64,000 bases of DNA from Anaeromassilibacillus senegalensis (GCF_001261775.1 NZ_LN868538.1:434001-498000); one strand, 5' to 3'. Shown: positions 42,822 to 55,559, numbered from the stretch's first letter. Numbers and translations: made by a program. The notes: a model not told the origin generated them from the sequence alone.

Positions 42822-44762
42822 ATGGTGGACCCGCACTATCTGCGCCTGCTGGCAAGGGAATATCCGAACGCCGACGCTGCCGCTTCGGAAATCATCAATC
42901 TGAACGCCATTCGTTATCTGCCCAAAGGCACAGAATACTTTTTCAGCGACCTGCATGGGGAGTACGAAGCCTTTGGTTATCTGCTGAACAGCGCCTCCGG
43001 CATCATACGCGATAAGATTGAATGGCTCTTTCAAAAATCGGTGGGGCTTCCAGACCGTGAGGAGTTGGCGGACCTGATCTATAAGCCGGAACCTGTTTTG
43101 GCCGCCAAAGAGAAGGGAACGGACGCTTACCACGAGTGGTGCCGGATCACCATTTACCGGCTGGTACAGGTCTGCAAAACCGTTTCCTCCAAATATACGC
43201 GGTCCAAGGTGCGCAAGAAAATGCCGGAACAATTCGCTTATATCATTGACGAGCTGCTGCACGCCGATACGGAGGAAACCAAGGAGCAGTATTACGGGGA
43301 AATCATCCACTCCATCATCCGCACCGATATGGCGGAACCCTTTATTATCGCTATCAGCCGCCTGATCCGGCAATGCAGCATCGACATGCTGCACATCATC
43401 GGAGATATCTTCGACCGCGGCCCGCACGCGGACATCGTGATGGACGAGCTGATGGGTTACCATGATGTGGACATTCAATGGGGCAATCACGACATCTCCT
43501 GGATGGGTGCGGCAACCGGTAACCTGGCGCTGGTTGCCAACGTGGTACGTCTGGGCATCAGCTATAACAACTTCGACCTGCTGGAGGACGGCTACGGCAT
43601 CAATCTGCGCGCACTCTCCATGTTTGCAGCGGAGGTTTATCAGGACGATCCCTGCACTATTTTCACCCCGCATATTCTGGACGAAAATACATACGACCCG
43701 GTCGACATTCCGCTGGCCGCCAAAATGCACAAGGCAATTGCCATCATTCAGTTTAAACTGGAAGGACAGCTCATCGCCCGTCATCCCGAGTATCAAATGG
43801 AAGACCGCATCCTGCTGGATAAAATCGATTTTCGTAAAGGAACCATTTCGATTCAGGGGCAAACCTATGAATTGACGGACCGTCTCTTCCCTACGGTTTC
43901 TCCGGAATGTCCGCTGGAACTGACGCAAGCGGAAGAAGATCTGATTCATACGCTTGCCGTCTCGTTCGCACACAGTGAACGGCTGGCCAAACATATCAAA
44001 TATCTGTATGCGCACGGCGGCATGTACAAATGTGTAAACTCCAATCTGCTTTACCACGGCTGCATTCCCATGACGGAAGACGGCGCCTTTGACTGCATTC
44101 CGTTTGGTGACACTTCCCGCTGCGGCAGAGAGCTGCTGGATTACATCGACGACCAGGTCCACTGCGCCTACTTCGCCGTGCCCGGCTCCGCCGAGCGGCA
44201 AAATGCCAGCGACTTTTTGTGGTACCTTTGGTGCGGGCCGAAGTCGCCCCTGTTTGGCAAAAGCAAGCTTGCCGCCTTTGAGCGCTACTTTATCCTGGAG
44301 CCGGAAACCCATGTGGAGCGACGCAACCCCTACTATAGCCTGATTGAGGACCGCTCCATCTGTGAAAAAATTCTGCGGGAATTCGGCCTGGACCCAACCT
44401 GTTCCCATATTGTCAACGGACATGTTCCGGTCAAAATCCGTCAGGGAGAAAGTCCGATCAAGGCGGGCGGCCTGTTGTTTATCATCGACGGCGGCATTTC
44501 TAAAGCGTACCAGAAACAGACAGGCATCGGCGGTTATACACTGATCTTTAATTCGCATCACCTGGCGCTGGCCCAGCACAAGCCGTACGAGCTGGCAAAA
44601 CAGAATCTTTCTAAAAACGCGCCCTCTATGCAGATTGTTGAGATCATGCCGCACCGTCTGACCGTGAACGATACCGACAATGGCAGAAACATTGCCCGGC
44701 AGATTGAAGAGCTGACGGAGCTGTTGAAAGCGTACCGGAGCGGGCAAATGAAAGAGCGCTGA
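42822..44762 (+). CDS. fbp: Class III fructose-1,6-bisphosphatase
   Basis: The 646-residue protein is the Firmicute-type (class III) FBPase, which makes fructose 6-phosphate in gluconeogenesis. The metallophosphoesterase motifs are all present: FSDLHGEY, GDIFDRGPHAD and WGNHD in the first half, and a late INGH-type motif (VNGHVPVK). The length agrees with the family (about 640-670). The ATG at 42822 is chosen for AAGAGGTG upstream and because it matches the family start; the frame is open to 42765. It follows the repair pair by 75 nt and may be read through or have its own promoter. Confidence 0.95.
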   Translation: MVDPHYLRLLAREYPNADAAASEIINLNAIRYLPKGTEYFFSDLHGEYEAFGYLLNSASGIIRDKIEWLFQKSVGLPDREELADLIYKPEPVLAAKEKGTDAYHEWCRITIYRLVQVCKTVSSKYTRSKVRKKMPEQFAYIIDELLHADTEETKEQYYGEIIHSIIRTDMAEPFIIAISRLIRQCSIDMLHIIGDIFDRGPHADIVMDELMGYHDVDIQWGNHDISWMGAATGNLALVANVVRLGISYNNFDLLEDGYGINLRALSMFAAEVYQDDPCTIFTPHILDENTYDPVDIPLAAKMHKAIAIIQFKLEGQLIARHPEYQMEDRILLDKIDFRKGTISIQGQTYELTDRLFPTVSPECPLELTQAEEDLIHTLAVSFAHSERLAKHIKYLYAHGGMYKCVNSNLLYHGCIPMTEDGAFDCIPFGDTSRCGRELLDYIDDQVHCAYFAVPGSAERQNASDFLWYLWCGPKSPLFGKSKLAAFERYFILEPETHVERRNPYYSLIEDRSICEKILREFGLDPTCSHIVNGHVPVKIRQGESPIKAGGLLFIIDGGISKAYQKQTGIGGYTLIFNSHHLALAQHKPYELAKQNLSKNAPSMQIVEIMPHRLTVNDTDNGRNIARQIEELTELLKAYRSGQMKER

Positions 44763-44775
44763 GGAGTGGAAACAG

Positions 44776-45240
44776 ATGGAATTTACCTATCAGAAGGGTA
44801 CTTTGGCAGATGTGGAACTGCTGACCAAAGTGCGCATACAGGTTTTGAGAGCGGCAAACCAGCTCTCAGAGGCGGAAGACCTTGCGCTTGTGGAACAAAA
44901 CTCCCGGGAATATTACCGGTCCAGCCTCTCTGACGGAAGCCACGCCGCGTATTTGGTCTTTCACGGAGAAATCGTCGCAGGCGCGGGCGGCGTCAGTTTT
45001 TACCGTGTAATGCCAACCTATCACAATCCAACCGGCCTGAAAGCATATATTATGAACATGTATACACATCCATCCTATCGCCGCAGAGGCATTGCGTGGA
45101 AGACGCTGGATCTGCTGGTTAGGGAAGCAAAGGGGCGTAATGCCGGCCTGATCTCACTGGAAGCGACCGCCATGGGAAAGCCGCTCTACGAAAAGTACGG
45201 GTTTATCAAGATGCAGGACGAACTATGGCTTCCGCAATAA
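44776..45240 (+). CDS. GNAT-family N-acetyltransferase
   Basis: In this 154-residue single-domain GNAT, motif A reads MNMYTHPSYRRRGIAWKTLDLLV, including the acetyl-CoA-binding R-R-G-I-A. The C-terminal segment LYEKYGFIKMQDELWL is the usual last strand pair. The substrate is unknown. GAGGAG stands 10 nt before the ATG, which lies 13 nt after fbp, so the two are probably co-transcribed. Confidence 0.88.
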   Translation: MEFTYQKGTLADVELLTKVRIQVLRAANQLSEAEDLALVEQNSREYYRSSLSDGSHAAYLVFHGEIVAGAGGVSFYRVMPTYHNPTGLKAYIMNMYTHPSYRRRGIAWKTLDLLVREAKGRNAGLISLEATAMGKPLYEKYGFIKMQDELWLPQ

Positions 45241-45311
45241 ACAAAATGAGTCCGTGTAGTGACACGATTTCTGAAAGGATGAAAGCGCATCATTGCATAA
45301 ACGTATTTTAT

Positions 45312-45662
45312 ATGAAGACAACACGCGAACTATTAAAGGAATTAAGAGAAGACAACGACCTGACGCAGCGCACTGTCGCACAGGTTCTGGGGGTATCGCA
45401 GCAGCAGTACTCCCGGTACGAAACCGGCAGCGCCGCGCTGCCGCTCCGGCATTTTATCAAGCTTGCCTATTACTATAATATCTCCGCGGATTATCTGATC
45501 GGCCGCCATGCGAACGCGGACAAACCGTCGGAAACGATTTATCTGACAAAGCATTGTACCTTTGAACAATTCAGCAGCGACGTATTTTCCTTAAATGAAC
45601 GGAGCCGTCAAGCCGTATTGGACTTCACAAAACTGCAAAAACGGAAGGACGGAAAACCTTAA
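45312..45662 (+). CDS. XRE-family transcriptional regulator
   Basis: A regulator of about 116 residues with an N-terminal helix-turn-helix (NDLTQRTVAQVLGVSQQQYS then RYETGSAALP, with YYYNISADYLIGR closing the domain) and a short helical tail (FSLNERSRQAVLDFTKLQKR). The start is unclear: the ATG at 45312 fits family N-termini but has no ribosome site, while the ATG at 45279 has AAAGG abutting it and would add 11 residues. Its target is unknown. Confidence 0.82.
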   Translation: MKTTRELLKELREDNDLTQRTVAQVLGVSQQQYSRYETGSAALPLRHFIKLAYYYNISADYLIGRHANADKPSETIYLTKHCTFEQFSSDVFSLNERSRQAVLDFTKLQKRKDGKP

Positions 45663-45711
45663 CCAGTTTATCTGTCCGATTTTCATATAGGCATCAGCGG
45701 AGGAACCATTC

Positions 45712-46281
45712 ATGAATAAAGATCTTGCCGAAATGTCCCTGCAGGAACTTTGGGAGCTGTTTCCCATCTTCCTGACAGAACCTCAACCCGATTGGCGCGG
45801 CTGGTATCGTGCAGAGGTGCAGCGTCTACAAACGCTTTTGCCCATGGATCCCGTTATCCGCATCAGCCACATTGGCAGTACCGCCATTTACGGTATCCGG
45901 GCAAAACCGATCATTGACATTCTGATTGAAATAACAAACGATTATCGGATGGAACGCCTGTCTCCTATTTTAAAAGAAGCCGGTTATCTTCCAATGCATG
46001 TGGACAACATGCGCGCATCTTTTAATAAGGGATATACGCCCAACGGCTTTGCAGAGAAGGTCTTTCACCTGCATCTGCGGTACAAAGGCGATCACGACGA
46101 GCTGTATTTCCGAGATTATCTAAACGATCACCCAGAGACCGCCAAAGCTTATGAAACACTAAAGCTGCGTCTGTGGAGACAATATGAGCACGATCGCGAC
46201 GCCTACACAGCAGGAAAAACAGATTTTGTCAAAACCTTCACCAAACTGGCAAAGGAATCTTACGCAGACCGGTACTGCTAA
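45712..46281 (+). CDS. GrpB-family (UPF0157) nucleotidyltransferase-like protein
   Basis: The 189-residue protein has the GrpB motif ISHIGSTAIYGIRAKPIIDI and later FHLHLRYKGD and FRDYLNDHPETAKAYETLK. The family has a nucleotidyltransferase-like fold but its reaction is not established. GCGGAGGAACC precedes the ATG. It ends a run of plus-strand genes; a shared terminator lies about 180 nt beyond. Confidence 0.9.
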   Translation: MNKDLAEMSLQELWELFPIFLTEPQPDWRGWYRAEVQRLQTLLPMDPVIRISHIGSTAIYGIRAKPIIDILIEITNDYRMERLSPILKEAGYLPMHVDNMRASFNKGYTPNGFAEKVFHLHLRYKGDHDELYFRDYLNDHPETAKAYETLKLRLWRQYEHDRDAYTAGKTDFVKTFTKLAKESYADRYC

Positions 46282-46462
46282 TGGTTCCTGTAAATTTATT
46301 ACCTGATTTTGGAGCTCTATGCCTTTGTCTGAACGTTGGCAATTTACCGGATCATCTACTTTTCGTGCATATTAGAGAATTTCTGCGTAATGACTGCCGC
46401 TTTTGATTTTAAGCCTGATTGTATATACAATTCGTATTATTTTATTCATATTATACCAACAT

Positions 46463-46496
46463 AAAAACCGCACGGAGCAAGTCCGTGCGGTTTATT
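46463..46496. terminator. Bidirectional terminator between the GrpB gene and the V-ATPase operon
   Basis: A 12-bp stem AAACCGCACGGA around GCAAG is flanked by A- and T-rich sequence on both sides, between convergent transcription units. Confidence 0.88.
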
Positions 46497-46512
46497 GTTT
46501 ATTCAGGAACTT

Positions 46513-47193
46513 TTATGCCGGTTCCGGTATATGCTCGCTGTAATGGTGCGCTTCCTCCAGCATCATATCTTTGACCTTCATCAGACGAATCTGCGTGCTT
46601 CGCTCGTTTTCATCCAGCTTCATCGTAATATACTTGATATTCGCCTGCATCTGCGGAATCATCACATGTTCGAGCGCATTGACACGGCGGCGCGTTTTTT
46701 CTATCTCCGCCGCCATCAGCTGGCAGGACTTTTCGCATTCCGCCAGTCGCAGCATCTCCGGCAGCAGATCTGCCAGAGACTTTACCGCCGCGTCCAAATC
46801 ACTGGACGTAAAGGCAAAGCCGTAGGAATAGATGTCGTTTGCGTCTGAGGTCCGCGTCTGGTAGGTAAACACCGGGATTTCCACGCTCATTACATTGCGG
46901 TTGCCGCACTCCAGAAAAACTTCCTGTTTGGGCGTCATCAGCGCTACGTCGAGCACCTGGTCCTGCATGCCGGCGCGTGCCAACACAAAATTCTGGTTGG
47001 CGGCGGCTATTCCGGCCTCCACCTTCTCGCGCAGGGCTTTGTTTTCCCGCACCAGATCGAGAAACTGGCGCATCAGCTCATCGCGCTTGTCTTTGAGCAG
47101 TTTATGGCCCCGTACGGCCGTAATCAGTTTTTTCTTGAGACGCGTCAATTCCATACGCGTCGGGTTCACATGGGTGGCAGCCAAAGTCTTCAT
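46513..47193 (-). CDS. ntpD: V-type ATP synthase subunit D
   Basis: This protein of about 225 residues is the central-stalk subunit D: the N-terminal helix has NPTRMELTRLKKKL and RGHKLLKDKRDELM, and the C-terminal helix has RRRVNALEHVMIP. Both are long coiled-coil halves, as the rotor shaft requires. Start choice: the ATG at 47193 has GGGGGG touching it, whereas a TTG at 47184 (giving AATHVNPTRM) has that site at ideal distance and matches the family N-terminus, so the TTG is a serious alternative. It is the last gene of the operon and is separated from ntpB by 208 nt holding a tandem repeat. Confidence 0.93.
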   Translation of the reverse strand: MKTLAATHVNPTRMELTRLKKKLITAVRGHKLLKDKRDELMRQFLDLVRENKALREKVEAGIAAANQNFVLARAGMQDQVLDVALMTPKQEVFLECGNRNVMSVEIPVFTYQTRTSDANDIYSYGFAFTSSDLDAAVKSLADLLPEMLRLAECEKSCQLMAAEIEKTRRRVNALEHVMIPQMQANIKYITMKLDENERSTQIRLMKVKDMMLEEAHHYSEHIPEPA

Positions 47194-47330
47194 CCCCCCT
47201 GTCGATACAATTGGTCACTTACTTGGTCGCTCCCAATTTCAAAGAGCTATCCATATAAACGCAGTTTGCCGGGAGCGGCCCTTTTCTGTCCCGCCCAGAC
47301 GCATTTCCGATTTTCACCATGGTTCAGGGC

Positions 47331-47411
47331 GGGCCGTGCATACAAACTCAGTTTGTCGGGCCGTGCATGCAAACTCAGTTTGCCGGGCCGTGCGTGCAAA
47401 CTCAGTTTGCA
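47331..47411 (-). repeat. 27-bp tandem repeat spanning the ntpB stop codon
   Basis: There are three units of 27 bp (47331-47357, 47358-47384, 47385-47411) of plus-strand type GGGCCGTGCATGCAAACTCA plus GTTTGCC. Each contains, on the minus strand, the hyphenated palindrome GCAAAC-TGA-GTTTGC whose centre is a stop codon. The unit nearest the gene provides the genuine ntpB stop (47402-47404). A weaker fourth relic lies near 47257-47280. Confidence 0.88.
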
Positions 47412-48772
47412 TAGTATTGATCAAGGAAGACATCCTTGATACGTTTCAGCTCGCTGCGGGGCAGGATGGACAACAGCTTCCAGCCGATGGCCAGCGTCTC
47501 TTCGATATCGCGGTTTGCGTCGTATCCCTGAGAGACATACTCCTGCTCAAAGGCGTCCGCAAACTTGGCGTACAGCTTGTCAATATCCGTTAAAGCCGCT
47601 TCACCCAGAATGGTCATGAGCTCCTTGGCTTCCTTGCCGCGTGCATACGCCGCAAAAAGCTGGTTCATCGTGTTCGCGTGATCGGCGCGGGTTTTCCCCT
47701 CGCCAATGCCCTTGTCCTTCAGACGGGACAGGGACGGCAGTACGTCGATTGGCGGCGTGACGCCCTTACGGAACAACTCACGGCTCAGGATAATCTGCCC
47801 CTCTGTGATATAACCCGTCAGATCGGGAATTGGGTGGGTTTTGTCGTCTTCAGGCATGGTCAGGATCGGGATCATCGTGATACTGCCATTCTTGCCCTTC
47901 TGCCGTCCGGCGCGCTCATAGAGAGACGCAAGGTCCGTGTACATGTAGCCCGGATAGCCGCGGCGTCCCGGCACCTCCTTGCGCGCGGCGGAAACCTCGC
48001 GCAGCGCGTCGGCGTAGTTGGTGATGTCCGTCAGGATGACCAGCACGTGCATATTCTTCTCAAACGCGAGATACTCCGCGGCGGTCAGCGCCATACGCGG
48101 CGTCGCGATACGCTCGACCGCCGGGTCGTTCGCCAGGTTGACAAACATGACGGTGCGGTCGATCGCACCTGTCTCCTTAAAGCTCTGGATAAAGAAGTTC
48201 GATTCTTCAAACGTGATACCCATGGCGGCAAACACAACCGCAAACGGTTCGCTTGTTCCGCGCACCTTTGCCTGACGCGCAATCTGCGCCGCCAGATTGG
48301 CATGCGGCAAGCCGCTGGCAGAGAAAATCGGCAGTTTCTGCCCGCGGACCAGCGTGTTCAGGCCGTCGATGGCGGAGATGCCCGTCTGAATAAACTCCTG
48401 CGGATAGTTGCGCGCCGCCGGGTTCATCGGCAGGCCGTTGATATCCATACGCTTGTCCGGCAGAATCTCCGGGCCGCCGTCGATCGGACGGCCCAAGCCG
48501 TCGAACACGCGGCTGAGCATGTCCTCGGAAACACCCAGTTCCATGCTGCGGCCCAGGAAACGCACCTTGCTGTTGCTCAGGTTGATGCCGGTGGAGCTTT
48601 CAAACAGCTGCACCAGCGCGTTGCCGCCGTCGATCTCCAACACCTTACAGCGGCGCTTTTCTCCACTGAACAGCTCAATTTCGCCCAGTTCGTTGTATGT
48701 GACGCCTTCCACACCGCGCACCAGCATTAGAGGACCTGCAACCTCCTGTATCGTCCGGTATTCTTTTGGCAT
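47402..48772 (-). CDS. ntpB: V-type ATP synthase subunit B
   Basis: The 456-residue non-catalytic subunit B of the V1 head has the family start [26 protein letters not shown] and [18 protein letters not shown], with no canonical P-loop, as expected. It alternates with subunit A in the hexamer. Its ATG follows the ntpA TAA directly, with AAAGGAGG inside the end of ntpA. Its stop lies inside a 27-bp tandem repeat. Confidence 0.96.
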   Translation of the reverse strand: MPKEYRTIQEVAGPLMLVRGVEGVTYNELGEIELFSGEKRRCKVLEIDGGNALVQLFESSTGINLSNSKVRFLGRSMELGVSEDMLSRVFDGLGRPIDGGPEILPDKRMDINGLPMNPAARNYPQEFIQTGISAIDGLNTLVRGQKLPIFSASGLPHANLAAQIARQAKVRGTSEPFAVVFAAMGITFEESNFFIQSFKETGAIDRTVMFVNLANDPAVERIATPRMALTAAEYLAFEKNMHVLVILTDITNYADALREVSAARKEVPGRRGYPGYMYTDLASLYERAGRQKGKNGSITMIPILTMPEDDKTHPIPDLTGYITEGQIILSRELFRKGVTPPIDVLPSLSRLKDKGIGEGKTRADHANTMNQLFAAYARGKEAKELMTILGEAALTDIDKLYAKFADAFEQEYVSQGYDANRDIEETLAIGWKLLSILPRSELKRIKDVFLDQYYAN

Positions 48773-50542
48773 TTAGAAGTCCTCCTTTTGCGAAAGCTCT
48801 TCAATCTGTTTGGAAAGCGCTTTCAAAATTGCCTGGTATTCGCTCTGCATGTCTTTTTCTTCAATATACTTGAAGCGGCCGATGCGCTCGCGCACGGGCA
48901 GCTTGACCAGATCGTCCACGGAAACACCCTTGTCCAGCGCTTCCACCGCCTGATCGTAATAATCCAGCACCAGCTGCATCATGGTGAACTGCTTCGGCAG
49001 CGGCGTATAGGTATCCGTTTCGTGGAACGCGTCCTGATGCAGGAAGTCTTCACGGATAGAACGGGAAGCTTCCAGTTTGAGGCGGTCCGGTGCGGAAAGT
49101 GCGTCCATACCGACCAGCTGTACAATTTCGTTCAGCTCGGCTTCCTCCTGCAACAGGCGCATCAAACGGCCGCGCAGATTCATCCAATCGGGGTTGACCT
49201 TGTCGTTAAACCAGTTTCTCATGGTGTCCACGTAGAGGGAATAGCTGGTCAGCCAGTTGACCGCCGGAAAATGGCGTTTATACGCCAGATCGGAGTCCAG
49301 GCTCCAGAACACCTTGACGATGCGCAGCGTCGCCTGCGAAACCGGCTCGGAAATATCGCCGCCCGGAGGGGAAACCGCGCCGATGACGGAGAGTGCACCC
49401 TCCCGGTTTTCGCTGCCGACGGTAACGACGCGGCCCGCACGCTCGTAGAATTGCGCCAAACGGCTGCCCAGATACGCCGGGTAGCCCTCTTCACCGGGCA
49501 TTTCCTCCAGACGGCCGGACATCTCGCGCAGCGCTTCCGCCCAGCGGGAGGTGGAATCCGCCATCAGCGCGACGGAATAGCCCATATCGCGGAAATACTC
49601 CGCGATGGTGATGCCGGTATAGATGGACGCTTCACGCGCCGCAACGGGCATGTCGGAGGTATTGGCGATCAGAACGGTGCGCTCCATCAGGGAGAAGCCC
49701 GTCTTCGGGTCCTTCAGCTCCGGGAACTCGTTCAAAACGTCCGTCATTTCGTTGCCGCGTTCGCCGCAGCCGATATAGACGACAATATCCGCCTCCGCCC
49801 ATTTGGCCAGCTGGTGCTGCACAACGGTTTTACCGCTGCCGAACGGGCCGGGAACTGCCGCCACGCCGCCCTTTGCAATCGGGAACAGCGTATCAATGAC
49901 GCGCTGGCCCGTCACCAGAGGCATATCCGGGGAAAGCTTCTGCTGATACGGACGGCCCACGCGGACCGGCCATTTCTGCATCAATGCAATATTCTGGCTC
50001 GAGCCGTTCGGGGTATCCACCACAGCAACGGTCTCTTCAATGGTGTAGTCGCCCTCCTTGATGGAGCGCAGCTTGCCCATCAGGCCGTTCGGCACCATAA
50101 TCTTATGCAGGACGATCTCCGTTTCCTGAACGGTGCCGAGGATGTCGCCGCCCGTCACCTTGTCGCCCGCCTTTTTCAGCGGTTTAAAATGCCATTTCTT
50201 TTTATGGTCCAGCGCGGGAATTTCCACGCCGCGTTTCAGGCTGTTGCCAGTCGCCTTCATGATTTCCTCCAGCGGGCGCTGGATTCCATCGAAGATGCTA
50301 CCGATCAGGCCCGGGCCAAGCTCCACGGAGAGCGGCGCGCCGGTGGATTCCACCGGTTCGCCCGGACCAAGCCCGGAGGTCTCCTCGTAAACCTGGACGG
50401 AAGCCTGGTCGCCGTGTATCTCAATGATTTCACCGATGAGCCGCTGTTCGCTGACACGCACCACGTCGAACATGTTCGCGTCGCGCATGCCCTCGGCGAT
50501 GACCAGCGGTCCGGCAACCTTTTTAATGGTTCCTTTGCTCAT
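48773..50542 (-). CDS. ntpA: V-type ATP synthase catalytic subunit A
   Basis: The 589-residue catalytic subunit has the P-loop GPFGSGKT, the long non-homologous insert typical of A subunits (about residues 110-200) and the motif [16 protein letters not shown]. It hydrolyses or makes ATP in the V1 head. AAAGGAAAG precedes the ATG. A short hairpin (GCCGGG-CCCT-CCCGGC, 50596-50611) lies in the 75-nt gap before it. Confidence 0.97.
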   Translation of the reverse strand: MSKGTIKKVAGPLVIAEGMRDANMFDVVRVSEQRLIGEIIEIHGDQASVQVYEETSGLGPGEPVESTGAPLSVELGPGLIGSIFDGIQRPLEEIMKATGNSLKRGVEIPALDHKKKWHFKPLKKAGDKVTGGDILGTVQETEIVLHKIMVPNGLMGKLRSIKEGDYTIEETVAVVDTPNGSSQNIALMQKWPVRVGRPYQQKLSPDMPLVTGQRVIDTLFPIAKGGVAAVPGPFGSGKTVVQHQLAKWAEADIVVYIGCGERGNEMTDVLNEFPELKDPKTGFSLMERTVLIANTSDMPVAAREASIYTGITIAEYFRDMGYSVALMADSTSRWAEALREMSGRLEEMPGEEGYPAYLGSRLAQFYERAGRVVTVGSENREGALSVIGAVSPPGGDISEPVSQATLRIVKVFWSLDSDLAYKRHFPAVNWLTSYSLYVDTMRNWFNDKVNPDWMNLRGRLMRLLQEEAELNEIVQLVGMDALSAPDRLKLEASRSIREDFLHQDAFHETDTYTPLPKQFTMMQLVLDYYDQAVEALDKGVSVDDLVKLPVRERIGRFKYIEEKDMQSEYQAILKALSKQIEELSQKEDF

Positions 50543-50617
50543 TGTTCTGATCTTTCCTTTCTGTGGGACTGCGCCCCAGAGTGCTGACGAAACCCGCCGG
50601 GCCCTCCCGGCAGGATA

Positions 50618-50935
50618 TTATTGATTGAAGATAATATCGGAGCCGACCGCCTGCTCAACGCTTTTCTTCACCGCGCGGACGCCCATGCCCGTGTTGCCGG
50701 ACACGCCCGGAATCAGGATGATCGCGGGAAGCATCTGCTCGCGGTACCGGTCGATCTCGGTTTCCAGGGAAGCCGCCAGCGCCTCGGTGATATAGACCAC
50801 CGCATAGTCCTGCTCCGCGAAGGACCGCAGCCGGCGCGCCGCCTCAACCGGGTCCGCCACCGGATAGGTGTCCAGCCCCAGGGCCGCAAAACCGTAAATA
50901 CTGTCCCGGTCCCCCATCACTGCAATTTTATACAT
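50618..50935 (-). CDS. ntpG: V-type ATP synthase subunit F
   Basis: The 105-residue protein matches the small stalk subunit F (called NtpG in Enterococcus hirae): KIAVMGDRDSIYGFAALG at the start, AVVYITEALA in the middle, PAIILIPG and a C-terminal helix. It binds subunit D in the central stalk. GGGGGAGAGCC precedes the ATG, and the gene follows ntpC by 10 nt. Confidence 0.93.
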   Translation of the reverse strand: MYKIAVMGDRDSIYGFAALGLDTYPVADPVEAARRLRSFAEQDYAVVYITEALAASLETEIDRYREQMLPAIILIPGVSGNTGMGVRAVKKSVEQAVGSDIIFNQ

Positions 50936-50945
50936 GGCTCTCCCC

Positions 50946-51917
50946 CTAGTTCACATACATTTCCCGCAGCCGTTCCCGGATGGATTCCATCCGCAGCTGG
51001 TTGAGCTTGCCGGAAAGAATCACCCGCACCGTTTTGATCTCGTTTTCTCTGGCCAGCACATAGGCCGCCAGGGGCGCGAGCGTAAACGGATTGTACTGCT
51101 GCGGGCGGATGCGCCGGATAATCAGGTTATCGCACCAGCGCTCAAACGCGGAGGGCGATTCCTTCAGCTCCTGCACCGCATCGGCATACGGCGTTGCGGA
51201 CAGATAGCTGTAAATGGCTTCCTGTCCCTCTACCGCGGCCTGCGCCAGCTTTGCGGTATCCAGCGTGTCGCAGTCCGCCAATGCGCGCCGGACAAAGTCC
51301 AGCGATTTGCCGGTTTTCTGCGCGCGTACCGCAACCTTGATGTTCGCCGCGGCCACCGTCAATTCCGCGTATTCTTTGATCACCGCGTTGTCGGCGGCTT
51401 TCCCCGCCGCATGGATCGCGTCGAGCGCCGCTTTGTCAATAATCACATCGCAAAGCTGCCCGTCGCGCGTATGCAGCAGCAGGTCAAACGCTTCCTTCGC
51501 CGGGGCACGCATGGCCTCCGGCAAAAGGGAGTAGTCCTGCTCTTGAATGGCTTTCAAAATCGTTTCCCATTCTACGGTTCCGTGGGTAAAAAAAGCCCCC
51601 GGCATTTCCGCGTTGGTAAAGACCAGTTTGATCGCCGCTTTCAGATTATGGTAGTCATTCTGATAGAGGAATACGTCGAACACGGAGAGGTCGTCCACCA
51701 GTTCCTCCATCAGCGCCCAGGTCTTCTCCTGTTCGCCCGTGAGGATCTGCTCCGCGCTCTGCGTGCTTCCATCTCCCCAGCCCTTGTCTGCCAAAAGCTG
51801 GAGACATTCCTCATAGGTGCGCGCCGCCAAAAGCTGCTCCAGAAACATACCGTTCAGCAGGGACAGTTCCTTGGAACGGATGCGCGCGACCGCATAGGTA
51901 TACTGCTTTTCCGCCAT
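50946..51917 (-). CDS. ntpC: V-type ATP synthase subunit C
   Basis: The 323-residue subunit C (d-type) links the central stalk to the membrane ring. Recognisable parts are YTYAVARIRSKELSLLN at the start, FLYQNDYHNLKAAIK and the C-terminal IRPQQYNPFTLAPLAAYVLARENEIKTVRVIL. The ATG at 51917 lies one base after the ntpE stop with GGGAGGGCAC upstream; the frame is open farther but overlaps ntpE. Confidence 0.95.
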   Translation of the reverse strand: MAEKQYTYAVARIRSKELSLLNGMFLEQLLAARTYEECLQLLADKGWGDGSTQSAEQILTGEQEKTWALMEELVDDLSVFDVFLYQNDYHNLKAAIKLVFTNAEMPGAFFTHGTVEWETILKAIQEQDYSLLPEAMRAPAKEAFDLLLHTRDGQLCDVIIDKAALDAIHAAGKAADNAVIKEYAELTVAAANIKVAVRAQKTGKSLDFVRRALADCDTLDTAKLAQAAVEGQEAIYSYLSATPYADAVQELKESPSAFERWCDNLIIRRIRPQQYNPFTLAPLAAYVLARENEIKTVRVILSGKLNQLRMESIRERLREMYVN

Positions 51918-51918
51918 A

Positions 51919-52518
51919 TCAGTGCCCTCCCGGGAAGAGCAGCGCGTGAATCTCGTCCTGCAAGCCTTCCTTCGCGGCGTCGAACAGAGCCGAGAACGAG
52001 CAGTTCTGTTCAATTCCGCCGTAGGTCAGTACAAAACCGCCGTCGATCTTCCGTGTCTCCTTGGAGAGCGTCAGTTTCGCTCCGGCGGGGACCGCCTTTT
52101 CCAGCCGGGAGGCAAACTCCTTCGGCAATCGCTGCAAGTCCTTTTGGTTAAACAAAATCTCCCCATCCTGGGGCAGGGCGTATTTTTTTACCATTTTTAA
52201 AATGTTGGAGAAGTATTCCTCCGGCGGCAGCTCCACCGCAGCCTGCAGCGCACGTTCCATCGTCTCGCCGATGATCTGCTGTTTTGCCGCGAGGACACTC
52301 TTCCTTTTTTGCAGAGCAGCGGCGGATGCCGCGCGCTCCTGCATCGCCTTTGCCTCATCCTTCGCGCGGTTGATGGTCTCTTCCCCCTGCACCGCACCTT
52401 GAACCTTTGCGTCCTGCCGAATTTGAAACGCCTGATTCTCCGCGTCTTCCAGCACAGCCGCAGCGGACGCCGCGGCATCGTCCTCAATTTGTTTGATGAT
52501 CTTTTCGAGTCCAGTCAT
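51919..52518 (-). CDS. ntpE: V-type ATP synthase subunit E
   Basis: The 199-residue peripheral-stalk subunit has a long Ala/Glu/Gln-rich N-terminal helix (IKQIEDDAAASAAAVLEDA) that pairs with the G-type subunit, then a globular C-terminal domain with GGFVLTYGGIEQNCSFSALFD. AAAAGGAGCG precedes the ATG. Confidence 0.93.
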   Translation of the reverse strand: MTGLEKIIKQIEDDAAASAAAVLEDAENQAFQIRQDAKVQGAVQGEETINRAKDEAKAMQERAASAAALQKRKSVLAAKQQIIGETMERALQAAVELPPEEYFSNILKMVKKYALPQDGEILFNQKDLQRLPKEFASRLEKAVPAGAKLTLSKETRKIDGGFVLTYGGIEQNCSFSALFDAAKEGLQDEIHALLFPGGH

Positions 52519-52567
52519 GAGCAGCGCTCCTTTTCCAATTCATTTTTCCTAATCGGGGCGCTGGTTC

Positions 52568-55065
<2,498 letters not shown>

Positions 55066-55101
55066 AAGTGCCATACCTCCTTTGCTTTACACGGAAACCG
55101 G

Positions 55102-55413
55102 CTAACCCACCAGTTCCTTTAAAATCCGTGCAGCCGCTTCTTTTTCTTTTTTCCGCGCGCCGGCCTGCAAAGCTGAAATTTCCTCTTTGGTGCTCTGCTG
55201 GACCTTTATTGTCTCCGCCTCGCTCTGCTTTTGAGCCGTGTTGAGCGCCGCCTGCGCTTCTCTTTGCGCGTCGGCAGCGATCTCTGCCACGATCTTTTCC
55301 GCATCGCTCCGGGCCTGCTTCAAAATTTCTTCCGCCCTTCGCGCGGCGTCGCGCTCTGCCTGTTCCGCTTTTTGCTCGGCCTCGCGCACGGCGTCGATCA
55401 TCTGCTGTGCCAT
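55102..55413 (-). CDS. ntpF: V-type ATP synthase subunit G/H-like
   Basis: The 103-residue, almost wholly helical protein (MIDAVREAEQKAEQAERDAA, rich in Ala, Glu, Gln and Lys) is the peripheral-stalk partner of subunit E (NtpF in E. hirae). It is the first gene of the operon. Together with the other eight genes the order is ntpFIKECGABD, as in E. hirae but without ntpH and ntpJ. Confidence 0.88.
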   Translation of the reverse strand: MAQQMIDAVREAEQKAEQAERDAARRAEEILKQARSDAEKIVAEIAADAQREAQAALNTAQKQSEAETIKVQQSTKEEISALQAGARKKEKEAAARILKELVG

Positions 55414-55530
55414 TGATTTTCACCCCCTGTATCGGTTACTATGAGCTCACCCGGCCGCACAGCTGCGGCCCTGCGCGCTTTTGATAAATCTGTAAAATCA
55501 TATTCTTTTGGGATTCCCAAAATTATATTC

Positions 55531-55559
55531 ATTGTACATGAAAATAGAGGAAAGTGCAA
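55531..55559 (-). promoter_or_regulatory. Sigma-A promoter of the V-ATPase operon
   Basis: On the minus strand TTGCAC, 17 bp and TACAAT predict a leader of about 110 nt before ntpF. The remainder of the 55414-55814 gap holds no gene. Confidence 0.75.
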
